A stretch of 55,051 bases of DNA from an uncultured Pelagibacteraceae bacterium. GTDB taxonomy: Bacteria > Pseudomonadota > Alphaproteobacteria > Pelagibacterales > Pelagibacteraceae. The notes beneath the pieces are model-generated. The model did not search any database. It saw nothing but the letters and a program-made list of their open reading frames with translations, and was not told where the DNA came from. The DNA is taken from assembly GCA_902626045.1 (NCBI GenBank), contig CACODU010000002.1, forward strand, positions 1-55,051, read 5' to 3'. A program made the translations under genes and the position numbers. Below, one piece after another: positions 33,527-42,017 of the stretch (the first letter of the stretch is position 1; every line of letters begins with the position of its first letter).

Positions 33527-34505
33527 TTTCGGTCATTCTTTGCACAGATTGTCTCGCTGCTTTAGCCATTCTTTCTTCGATGAAAATTTCATTCTTTTCA
33601 TTTTCTAAACAATCAAGAATTTTTTTTAGTGTAATTTTTTTCATATAAGGACAAAGATTGCAGGGCTTAATAAATTCAACATTAGGGTTATCTGCTTGCA
33701 CGTTGTCGCTCATTGAACATTCAGTCACTAACATCACTTTTTTTGGTTGATTTTTTTTTACATAATCGATCATACCACCAGTTGACCCAGCAAAATCACA
33801 CGCATCTAAAACATCACTAGGGCATTCGGGATGACCGATAACTTTAATTCCAGGATTTGCTTCTCTAATGTCTTTAATTTCTTTTGGTGAAAACTGTTCG
33901 TGCACAATACAAGAACCTTTCCAAGAAATTATTTTAACTTTAGTTTGTTTAGCCACATAATTTGCTAAATGTTGGTCAGGTAAGAATATTACTTTATCAG
34001 TTTTTAATGACTCTACTACTTTAACCGCGTTAGCAGAAGTACAACATACATCAGTTTCAGCTTTCACATCAGCTGAAGTGTTCACATAAGATACGACTGG
34101 AACACCTGGATATTGTTTTTTTAATAATCTTACATCTTCACCAGTCAATGAGGCTGCTAGTGAACACCCTGCATCCATATCAGGAATCAGAACTTTTTTA
34201 TCTGGACTCATTAATTTTGCTGTTTCAGCCATAAAATGAACTCCGCAAAGAACTATTATGTCAGCAGAAGTTTTTGCAGCTTCAACTGCGAGAGCTAATG
34301 AGTCAGCTGCGATGTCAGAAACTCCATGGTATATTTCTGGTGTTTGATAATTATGAGCAAGAATTACAGCGTTTTTTTCTTTTTTTAATTTATTAATTTT
34401 TTCTATTAGAGGCGCATGCACTTTCCACTCTATTTCAGGCACGTGTTTTGAGATCTTTTTATAAATCTCAGAAGAGCTTCTAATAAACTGTTCTTGTGCA
34501 GACAT
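33516..34505 (-). CDS. nadA: Quinolinate synthase
   Basis: AVILAHNYQTPEI, CGVHFMAETAKLMSPDKKVLIPD, GHPECPSDV. Confidence 0.96.
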   Translation of the reverse strand: MSAQEQFIRSSSEIYKKISKHVPEIEWKVHAPLIEKINKLKKEKNAVILAHNYQTPEIYHGVSDIAADSLALAVEAAKTSADIIVLCGVHFMAETAKLMSPDKKVLIPDMDAGCSLAASLTGEDVRLLKKQYPGVPVVSYVNTSADVKAETDVCCTSANAVKVVESLKTDKVIFLPDQHLANYVAKQTKVKIISWKGSCIVHEQFSPKEIKDIREANPGIKVIGHPECPSDVLDACDFAGSTGGMIDYVKKNQPKKVMLVTECSMSDNVQADNPNVEFIKPCNLCPYMKKITLKKILDCLENEKNEIFIEERMAKAARQSVQRMTEIGR

Positions 34506-34569
34506 ACTTATTCTAATCTATCAACTTGAACTAATATTGTCATTCATTTATTGTCGCATTATTATTAAA

Positions 34570-34653
34570 GCGGTCGTGCTGAAATTGGTAGACAGGCACG
34601 CTTGAGGGGCGTGTGGGTTTCCCGTGAGAGTTCGAGTCTCTCCGACCGCACCA
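34570..34653 (+). tRNA. tRNA-Leu (anticodon GAG), CCA encoded
   Basis: Acceptor GCGGTCG/CGACCGC, anticodon arm CACGC-TTGAGGG-GCGTG, extended variable arm, T-arm GAGAG-TTCGAGT-CTCTC, CCA. Confidence 0.95.
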
Positions 34654-34657
34654 AAAA
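34628..34657 (+). repeat. att-like direct repeat, left copy (inside the tRNA-Leu 3' end)
   Basis: GAGTTCGAGTCTCTCCGACCGCACCAAAAA, identical 30 nt to 37700-37729. Confidence 0.95.
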
Positions 34658-34753
34658 CGAAGAGAAAACTTAAATAAATTTTAAAAAAAACGCGTCTTTT
34701 TTAGATTCACTGTGCTGGAATTGTGATCGATACTGTGTTCAGATATGTAGTCG

Positions 34754-35437
34754 ATGACGCTTTTAATTACAATCATACCTTCTATAGCAATATTATTATA
34801 TTTTGTTTTTTCTGATAAATTTAAAGAACCTAAAAAGATTATAATAATAACTTTTTTATTTGGAATATTAATTACAATCCCAGCAGGATATTTAAATCAT
34901 TATATAATTGAAGTTTTTTCAAATAAAAATAAAGTTAATAACGCTCTACTCGGAGGTTTCTTCGCTGGAGGATTAGTTGAAGAAACTTTAAAATTTTTAG
35001 TTTTATATTTATATGTTCTTAAAGAAAAAGCGTTTAATGAACCTATGGATGCTATTGTGTACGGGGTTGTCGTGTCTTTAGGATTTGCAACTTTAGAAAA
35101 TTATGACTACGTTTTCCGATTAGCTGAGCAGTACAAAATGCAACCAATGGATATGGCATTAACAAGAGCCTTTACAGCTGTACCAATGCACGCTCTTTGT
35201 GGAGTGATAATGGGTTTCTATTTTGGAATGTACGCATTTGTATCTGGAGGTAAAAATTTAAGTTTAGCTCTAATCGTGCCTTATATATTTCATGGAACTT
35301 ATAACTTTTTATGTTATTTTCCTCCGTATTATATTTTTGTAGTGTTTATACTTTTAGTATTTAGTTATCTCTTACACAAAAATGTTAAGGAAACACAAAA
35401 AATGAAAGGAAGAGAACATGAAGAAAAAATTATTTAA
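34754..35437 (+). CDS. PrsW family intramembrane metalloprotease-like protein
   Basis: EExxK (GGLVEETLKFLVLY), LGFATLENYDYV, MHALCGVIMGFYFG and PYIFHGTYNF motifs; multiple TMs. Confidence 0.85.
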   Translation: MTLLITIIPSIAILLYFVFSDKFKEPKKIIIITFLFGILITIPAGYLNHYIIEVFSNKNKVNNALLGGFFAGGLVEETLKFLVLYLYVLKEKAFNEPMDAIVYGVVVSLGFATLENYDYVFRLAEQYKMQPMDMALTRAFTAVPMHALCGVIMGFYFGMYAFVSGGKNLSLALIVPYIFHGTYNFLCYFPPYYIFVVFILLVFSYLLHKNVKETQKMKGREHEEKII

Positions 35438-36437
35438 CGTTTTAATTTTCTACTTTATCTTAAATTTCTTTAATTTAGTAAATGCTGAACATGAAAAATA
35501 TTACCTTCAGGAATTGCCTGGTAATGAAAATTTAATTTATAATGAATTAATAAAAAAATATAATAAATGGAATGATGAAAGCGAAGGCGATTATTCATGT
35601 ACAAATATAGCTGTCACTATTACCTATCTTGTCGACTTTGCTGACTGTCAATATAGAAAAACTTCAAAATACATGAAAAGGAATGGATTGAATGTTAGCC
35701 AAGAATTTCTAGATGCAGAATATGACTTTTATAAAGATATGAGAGCAAAGGCTTTGTTAGTCGCAAAAAGAATGAATAATTATGGAAGCAAAAATTCAAA
35801 GATCGATATAAAAAACTGGTTAGATAATTATACTGAAGAATTTATTAAAAAGAAATTCTATCAAAGAGATGTTTGGAAAGAATATGCAATTAAAGAGCAA
35901 AAATATGTCACTAAAATTACTGAAGATAAGTTAAACGAAATTGTTAAGAAAAAAGAGGCTGAAAATAATTATAAAGATTATTGGTGGATAGTAGTCTTGC
36001 TTGCTTTAGGAACATTTCTACTCTACACCATGACTGTAAAAAAACCTAAAATCAATTTAATCAAAAAAAAGAAATCTAAACTGAAAGGACGTATAGCAAA
36101 ATATTGGGCAGGTGAGGAATCACTAGCTTTTAGTTTTTGGGGAGTAAGCACAATAGGAGTGATAGTTTTTCAGATTCCTAATTATATTCTTATAAGTATG
36201 GGGGATGCGTATATTGATAATTTATCTGACATTTCTTTATTAATTTATGCTCTTTACATAATTTCCCTAATTATTTATCTCGTAATTGCATATGTGGGCT
36301 GTTGGAGAAGCGCAACGAGATATATTAAGGAAAATTTAAAGAAAAAAAAATCTGCCTTTTGGGGATATACTTCTTATTTTCTTATAGTTTTGTCGGTAAT
36401 AAGAATGTTTGGTCAATTTTTAAGTGAAATTGTTTAG
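35418..36437 (+). CDS. Uncharacterised secreted/4-TM membrane protein
   Basis: Signal peptide, periplasmic domain with paired Cys, one TM, then cytosolic Lys-rich linker and three C-terminal hydrophobic segments; overlaps both neighbours. Confidence 0.75.
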   Translation: MKKKLFNVLIFYFILNFFNLVNAEHEKYYLQELPGNENLIYNELIKKYNKWNDESEGDYSCTNIAVTITYLVDFADCQYRKTSKYMKRNGLNVSQEFLDAEYDFYKDMRAKALLVAKRMNNYGSKNSKIDIKNWLDNYTEEFIKKKFYQRDVWKEYAIKEQKYVTKITEDKLNEIVKKKEAENNYKDYWWIVVLLALGTFLLYTMTVKKPKINLIKKKKSKLKGRIAKYWAGEESLAFSFWGVSTIGVIVFQIPNYILISMGDAYIDNLSDISLLIYALYIISLIIYLVIAYVGCWRSATRYIKENLKKKKSAFWGYTSYFLIVLSVIRMFGQFLSEIV

Positions 36438-37621
36438 TGAGTAAGTTTTTAATAATTTTTATTACAAGTCTCTTTTTGAATTCAACTGCCCTAGCTATAA
36501 ATACTTATAAATATCCTGATAAAGATTTGGATGAAAATCTATGTTCTAATATTATTGAAAAACTTAATAGTCCGACATTTCCTTATTCAAAAAACAAACC
36601 AATTACAGTAGAGGTAGATTTAGAAATTGAAGATATACATGAAATTAGTGGTAAAAATTTAGATTTTGAAACTTCTTATGCAATGTGGCTTCACTGGAAA
36701 GACGACAGTCTTATTAAAGTTTTAAAAGAATTAGGAGTTTTTACGAATAAGGGAAAACCTTTATATCTTTGTGATTATACCCCAAAAACAATTATTGGAG
36801 AAAATAGAAAAATATTTGACCCTGTTGTTGAATTTTTTAATATAAAAGAAAAACCTAATTTCGAGTCTGGATTGCAGGATTGGATTGAGATTTTTAGTGA
36901 TGGCACTGTGCAGTCAAGAATAAGAGATACCAAAATTTTTAAAGGATATTTTAATTTTAAAAATTTTCCATTTGATAAGCAAGATCTGTCTTTTGAAATT
37001 TGGTCAGAGTTTCCGAGTTCTATGGTTAGAATTATAGCAGAGGAGCCAGTTATGTCAGAATATAAAGAGAATCTTTATTCTTTTAGTGTAGAAAATGAAG
37101 GTATCTCAATTCCTGGCTGGGATCTTGTAGGTATGAACTATGAAAATTATACAGTAAGTGAAAATGATGGTTTTGAATATTCTGGTTTGGTAGTTAATCT
37201 AGAAGTTGAAAGGCAATCAGCATATTATTTATTTAAGATAATACTTCCAATTATTTTTATACTTGCAATTTCTTGGTCCGTTTTTTGGGTAAGAGGATCT
37301 CAATTAGAAGCAAAAGTAAATATTACTATTGTTTGTCTCTTATCACTTATTGCGTACAACTTTATTATTGATGAAGATTTACCTAAATTATCTTATTTAA
37401 CTTTTTTAGATTCTTTCATTTTATTGTCTTATTTCTATACAGGTATAGCCACTATATTATGTGTCTATTCATTCGTTAAAAAAATGACGTCAGGTGCAGA
37501 TATTAGTTTTGTTGATTTAAAAGCAAGGTGGATCGGTCCTTTGAGTTATTTTGGAATTTTAATTTTAACGCTAATTTATTTTTATAATTTGGAAGGAACT
37601 CTCGCATTATTTCGTCTCTGA
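36437..37621 (+). CDS. Prokaryotic pentameric ligand-gated ion channel (Cys-loop receptor family)
   Basis: GTG start; signal peptide; Cys-loop-equivalent motif FPFDKQDLSFEIWS; pre-M1 RQSAYYLFKIILPIIFILAISWSVFWV; M2 LEAKVNITIVCLLSLIAYNFIIDEDLPKLSYLTFLDSFI; four C-terminal TMs. Confidence 0.88.
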   Translation: MSKFLIIFITSLFLNSTALAINTYKYPDKDLDENLCSNIIEKLNSPTFPYSKNKPITVEVDLEIEDIHEISGKNLDFETSYAMWLHWKDDSLIKVLKELGVFTNKGKPLYLCDYTPKTIIGENRKIFDPVVEFFNIKEKPNFESGLQDWIEIFSDGTVQSRIRDTKIFKGYFNFKNFPFDKQDLSFEIWSEFPSSMVRIIAEEPVMSEYKENLYSFSVENEGISIPGWDLVGMNYENYTVSENDGFEYSGLVVNLEVERQSAYYLFKIILPIIFILAISWSVFWVRGSQLEAKVNITIVCLLSLIAYNFIIDEDLPKLSYLTFLDSFILLSYFYTGIATILCVYSFVKKMTSGADISFVDLKARWIGPLSYFGILILTLIYFYNLEGTLALFRL

Positions 37622-37699
37622 CTGTATTGATATTGTGCTCATTACAGTCTACTCTTGGAAAAAGTGTTGTGGTTAGTGGGGAACGGGTAATGCACCAAG

Positions 37700-37729
37700 G
37701 AGTTCGAGTCTCTCCGACCGCACCAAAAA
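37700..37729 (+). repeat. att-like direct repeat, right copy (orphan tRNA-Leu 3' end)
   Basis: GAGTTCGAGTCTCTCCGACCGCACCAAAAA, identical to 34628-34657; no tRNA 5' half upstream. Confidence 0.95.
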
Positions 37730-37737
37730 GCTTATTT

Positions 37738-37857
37738 ATGATTGAATATTTAAAAAAAAATAAACGAATAGTTCTTATAATTTTAGTTATAGCTTTTATT
37801 GAATTGAGTGGTTATGGGATCTTAGCCTCTCTTTCAAGATTATTAAACGCTCTTTAA
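37738..37857 (+). CDS. 39-aa single-TM small protein
   Basis: MIEYLKKNKRIVLIILVIAFIELSGYGILASLSRLLNAL; chosen over the longer ORF 37627-37857 because that one reads through the tRNA remnant. Confidence 0.5.
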   Translation: MIEYLKKNKRIVLIILVIAFIELSGYGILASLSRLLNAL

Positions 37858-38724
37858 AATTTTGCATTTTTTGGTGTTTGCTAGAAGCTCTGTATTTTCA
37901 AATTCTTTAATATTAGGATCAACAACTTTTATTAAACCAAATGGATATGGTTTATCTATAAGTATCTTGCCAACTTTAACTTTATTGTAAAATATTTCTT
38001 CCCCCATGTTTAATTTTTCTTTTGAATACATCGGCAACAACCTTCTTCTTAATTTATCTTTTAATTTCATTCTTGCAGTGTTTTCTTGGCCAATATAGCA
38101 TCCCTTTTTGAAATCTATTGCATTAAGTTCCTCAAAATTAGCTTCTAAACCAAATAATTGATCTTTTAAATTTTCAATACCTTTTATTGGAATACCTAAA
38201 GAATGGGCTTTTGCAAAATATGTTTCAGGTTTAACAATTTTCAAGCCTAATTTTTTTATAGTAAGATGTAATTTTTCTAATTTTGACAATATTCTCCCTC
38301 CTAAATTTTTATTTCGAGGATCTAGAAAAAGAGGACTATCCCTAAACTCTATCGTATCGTCAGTTTTATTTTCAATTTCTTGAATATCTAAAAATTTTTC
38401 TGAACTTATTAATCCAATCACATAATCTGTGGATATATCTCTTATTTCAATCTTTGATCTTAATTTGTATTTCAATAAGTAATTTATTATTTCTTTTGTA
38501 AATTTATTATCACAATCTAAAAGATAACCATTCTTTGATTGTATTAAAAAAAATTCAAATAAATATTTTCCTTGGGGCGTAAAAAGAGCTGAAAAAATTG
38601 AGGACGAAAAACTTACTTTTTCAATATCATTTGTAATGATGTTTTGAAGAAAATTTTTGTTATCTTCACCTGTTATTGAGATTAATCCACGATCTTCTAA
38701 TAAAATAATTTGATCTTTTTCCAT
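37843..38724 (-). CDS. ygfZ: YgfZ/GcvT family folate-binding protein
   Basis: KGCYIGQENTARM signature (KGCYxGQE). Confidence 0.9.
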   Translation of the reverse strand: MEKDQIILLEDRGLISITGEDNKNFLQNIITNDIEKVSFSSSIFSALFTPQGKYLFEFFLIQSKNGYLLDCDNKFTKEIINYLLKYKLRSKIEIRDISTDYVIGLISSEKFLDIQEIENKTDDTIEFRDSPLFLDPRNKNLGGRILSKLEKLHLTIKKLGLKIVKPETYFAKAHSLGIPIKGIENLKDQLFGLEANFEELNAIDFKKGCYIGQENTARMKLKDKLRRRLLPMYSKEKLNMGEEIFYNKVKVGKILIDKPYPFGLIKVVDPNIKEFENTELLANTKKCKILKSV

Positions 38725-38762
38725 ATTTGTAAATATATACTGTATAATATATTTTTTTAATC

Positions 38763-40076
38763 ATGTCTGATAATTTTAGTCTCATTATAAAAAATGGAGC
38801 TTGCTACATAGACGGCAAGCTAACAAAAACTGATATTGGTTTATCAGGCAACAAAATAAAAAAAATTGGTAAAATCGAACTCAATAGCTCCAAAGTCTAT
38901 GATGCTACTGATAAAGTTGTTTTGCCAGGTATAATTGACACTCAAGTTCACTTTAGAGAGCCAGGATCAACTGATGCAGAAGATCTAGAAAGCGGTAGTC
39001 GAGCCGCAGTATTAGGTGGCGTAACTGCTTTATTTGAAATGCCTAATACTAATCCGCCTACATCTAATTTGATTGAATTCGATAAAAAATTGCAAGCAGC
39101 TAAAAACAGAATGCATAGTAATTATGCTTTTTATTTCGGAGCAACACCTGACAATACCGATCAACTTGCTAAACTAAAAGATGTTGAAGGATGTTGTGGT
39201 GTTAAATTATTCGCAGGCTCATCAACAGGAAACTTATTAGTAGATAAAGAGGCCGATATCGAAAAAGTAATTTCCAGTAGTGATAGAATTGTGTCTATTC
39301 ACTCTGAAGATGAAGATATTATCAATCTTAGAAAAAAATTTATTAAAAAAGGAGACGTTCATTCACACGCTGAGTGGAGAAATGTAGAAGTTGCAATGTC
39401 CTCTACTCGAAGGGTAGTTAAAATTGCAGAGAGATATAATAAAAAAATTCACGTTCTTCATGTTACAACTAGAGAAGAAGTAGATTTTTTAGCTATGCAC
39501 AAAAAAAATGTTACTTTCGAAACTACACCTCAGCATTTAACTATGTACGCGCCAGATTGTTACGATAAACTTGGAACTTATGCTCAAATGAATCCTCCTT
39601 TAAGAACTAAAGAACACTATGATCGTTTATGGGTAGCAATTAAGAATAATATAGTCGATGTGCTAGGTTCCGACCATGCCCCACACTTAAAAAAAAATAA
39701 AGATAAAGAATATCCAAATTCTCCTTCAGGTATGCCAGGAGTTCAAACTATTTTTCCAGTTATGCTGGATCATGTAAATAATGGAAAACTAACACTTCAA
39801 CAATTGATAAACCTAATGTGTGAAAATCCTTGTAAAATTTTTGGGATTAAAAATAAGGGATACTTAAAAGAGGGTTACGACGCAGATTTAACAATTGCTG
39901 ATATGAATAAAGAGGTTGTTATCAAAAATGAGATGATAGCAAGTAAATGTGGATGGACACCTTTTAACAATCATAAAGTAAAAGGTTTCCCTGTGGCTAC
40001 AATTGTAAATGGTCATTTGGTAATGTCTGATGGTAAAGTGGTTGTGGAGTCTAAAGGAACGCCTTTAAAGTTTTAA
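38763..40076 (+). CDS. pyrC: Dihydroorotase
   Basis: LPGIIDTQVHFREPGSTDAEDLESGSRAAVLGGVTALFEMPNTNPPT; GSDHAPH. Confidence 0.9.
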   Translation: MSDNFSLIIKNGACYIDGKLTKTDIGLSGNKIKKIGKIELNSSKVYDATDKVVLPGIIDTQVHFREPGSTDAEDLESGSRAAVLGGVTALFEMPNTNPPTSNLIEFDKKLQAAKNRMHSNYAFYFGATPDNTDQLAKLKDVEGCCGVKLFAGSSTGNLLVDKEADIEKVISSSDRIVSIHSEDEDIINLRKKFIKKGDVHSHAEWRNVEVAMSSTRRVVKIAERYNKKIHVLHVTTREEVDFLAMHKKNVTFETTPQHLTMYAPDCYDKLGTYAQMNPPLRTKEHYDRLWVAIKNNIVDVLGSDHAPHLKKNKDKEYPNSPSGMPGVQTIFPVMLDHVNNGKLTLQQLINLMCENPCKIFGIKNKGYLKEGYDADLTIADMNKEVVIKNEMIASKCGWTPFNNHKVKGFPVATIVNGHLVMSDGKVVVESKGTPLKF

Positions 40077-42017
40077 AATTTTGTTATCAACTAGGTCAGC
40101 TTTTATCTCATCCAAGATAGCTGGATCGTCTATTGTGGCTGGCATTTTATAAGGTTCATTATCAGCAATCTTTCTTACTGTTCCTCTTAAAACTTTTCCT
40201 GATCTTGTTTTAGGTAATCTTTTTACAACAATAGCTATTTTAAAAGCTGCGACGGGACCAACTTTTTCTCTGACCATCTTTATACATTCGCTGATTATAT
40301 CTTTCTTATCTTTTGTAACACCAGCTTTTAAAGCTAGTAAGCCGATGGGTAGTTGCCCTTTTAATTTATCAGCAATGCCTATGACAGCACATTCAGCTAC
40401 ATCTTTATGCTCAGCTAAAACTTCCTCGATTGCTCCAGTTGACAATCTATGACCAGCAACATTTATAATGTCATCAGTTCTAGACATGATCCATACGTAA
40501 CCGTCTTCGTCAATATGTCCCGCATCATAAGTTTGATAATAACCAGGGTAAGTTGACATGTAGTTTTCTTTATATCTTTTATCGGCACCCCAAAGTGTTG
40601 GAAAAGTTCCTGGAGGAAGTGGAAGTTTAACCACTATGTCTCCCATTTTTCCTGGACCAACCTCTTTACCTTCAGAATTTAAAACTTTCAAATCATAACC
40701 TGGAACAGGTTTAAAAGCAGATCCATATTTAACTGGAAAAGATTCAATTCCAGTACAATCAGATGTTATAGCCCAGCTTGTTTCTGTTTGCCACCAATGA
40801 TCAATCACAGGTGAGTTAGATAATTTTTCAAACCATTTTATTGTGTCAGGATCTGCTCGCTCGCCTGCTAAAAATAATTTGTCGAACTTACTTAAATCAT
40901 ATTTTTTAAAAAATTCACCATTAGGATCCTCTTTTTTAATTGCTCTAATTGCAGTAGGAGCTGTGAAAAGAGATTTAACTTTGTGCTCTGATATTACTCT
41001 CCAAAAAACACCAGCATCAGGAGTTCCAACTGGTTTTCCCTCAAATAAAACTGTAGTACATCCGTAAAATAATGGAGCATATACGATGTAAGAGTGTCCT
41101 ACTATCCAACCAATATCACTTGCAGACCACCATATGTCATCTTGATTGATGTTATAAATATTTTTCATTGTCCACTTCAAAGCAACGATATGCCCACCAA
41201 TATCTCTCACAATTCCTTTTGGTAAACCCGTTGTTCCGGAAGTATAAAGTATATAAGCGTATTCATTAGCGTTCATTTTCTCACACTCTGCAGGTTTCGC
41301 ATTTTTATGAGCATCTTCCCAAGTAATATCTATTTTAGAATCAAGCTCTGCTTTATCTTTCTCTCTTTGAAAAATTATACATTTATCTGGTTTATGATTT
41401 GCAAGTTCTAAAGCTTTATTAACTAATGGTTTGTAGTGAACAGTTCTACCAGGTTCATAGCCGCAAGAAGCTGTAACTAAAAGTTTTGCCTTAGAATCAT
41501 CTATTCTACTCGCAAGTTCATTTGCAGCAAAGCCACCGAAAACAACAGAGTGAACTGCTCCAATTCTTCCGCAGGCAAGCATTGCAATCACTGCCTCAGG
41601 GATCATTGGCATATAAATAATTATTCTGTCGCCTTTATTAACACCTTGATTTTTTAAAGCTCCTGCAAACAAAGCAACTTTACCCTTCAATTCATTGTAA
41701 GTAATATTTTTTTTTGTTCCGGTGATGGGACTATCGTAGATTATCGCAGTCTTACCACCTCTACCTTCATCGATATGCAGATCTAAAGCGTTGTAACAAG
41801 TATTTGTTACGCCATCCTCAAACCATTTATAAAACGGAGGATTAGTTGAATTTAAAATTTTTGTAGGTTTTTTGTACCAAAAAATATCTTTAGAGATATT
41901 TTTCCAAAATTCTTCCCTATTTTGGATAGATTTTTGATAAATATCTTTATATTTTTGATTCAATTTATATCCCTCTAAAATTGTATTATTTGGAGAGTAT
42001 TCCATAAATATCCCCAA
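40065..42017 (-). CDS. prpE: Short-chain acyl-CoA synthetase, propionyl-CoA synthetase-like
   Basis: YTSGTTGLPKGIVRD, ASCGYEPGR, WWQTETSWAI, SGKVLRGT. Confidence 0.85.
   Translation of the reverse strand: MGIFMEYSPNNTILEGYKLNQKYKDIYQKSIQNREEFWKNISKDIFWYKKPTKILNSTNPPFYKWFEDGVTNTCYNALDLHIDEGRGGKTAIIYDSPITGTKKNITYNELKGKVALFAGALKNQGVNKGDRIIIYMPMIPEAVIAMLACGRIGAVHSVVFGGFAANELASRIDDSKAKLLVTASCGYEPGRTVHYKPLVNKALELANHKPDKCIIFQREKDKAELDSKIDITWEDAHKNAKPAECEKMNANEYAYILYTSGTTGLPKGIVRDIGGHIVALKWTMKNIYNINQDDIWWSASDIGWIVGHSYIVYAPLFYGCTTVLFEGKPVGTPDAGVFWRVISEHKVKSLFTAPTAIRAIKKEDPNGEFFKKYDLSKFDKLFLAGERADPDTIKWFEKLSNSPVIDHWWQTETSWAITSDCTGIESFPVKYGSAFKPVPGYDLKVLNSEGKEVGPGKMGDIVVKLPLPPGTFPTLWGADKRYKENYMSTYPGYYQTYDAGHIDEDGYVWIMSRTDDIINVAGHRLSTGAIEEVLAEHKDVAECAVIGIADKLKGQLPIGLLALKAGVTKDKKDIISECIKMVREKVGPVAAFKIAIVVKRLPKTRSGKVLRGTVRKIADNEPYKMPATIDDPAILDEIKADLVDNKILKL

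Larger units (their letters stand above)
34658..37729. mobile_element. Putative tRNA-Leu-integrated genomic islet (~3.07 kb), no recombinase encoded
   Basis: Bounded by perfect 30-bp direct repeats of the tRNA 3' end; contains three accessory-type membrane protein genes between core genes nadA and ygfZ. Confidence 0.8.

Noticed and set aside
37627-37857. 76-aa ORF reading through the orphan tRNA-Leu end
   Set aside because: The N-terminal half (GVRVSPTAPKS) is a translation of tRNA sequence; only the part from Met at 37738 looks protein-like.
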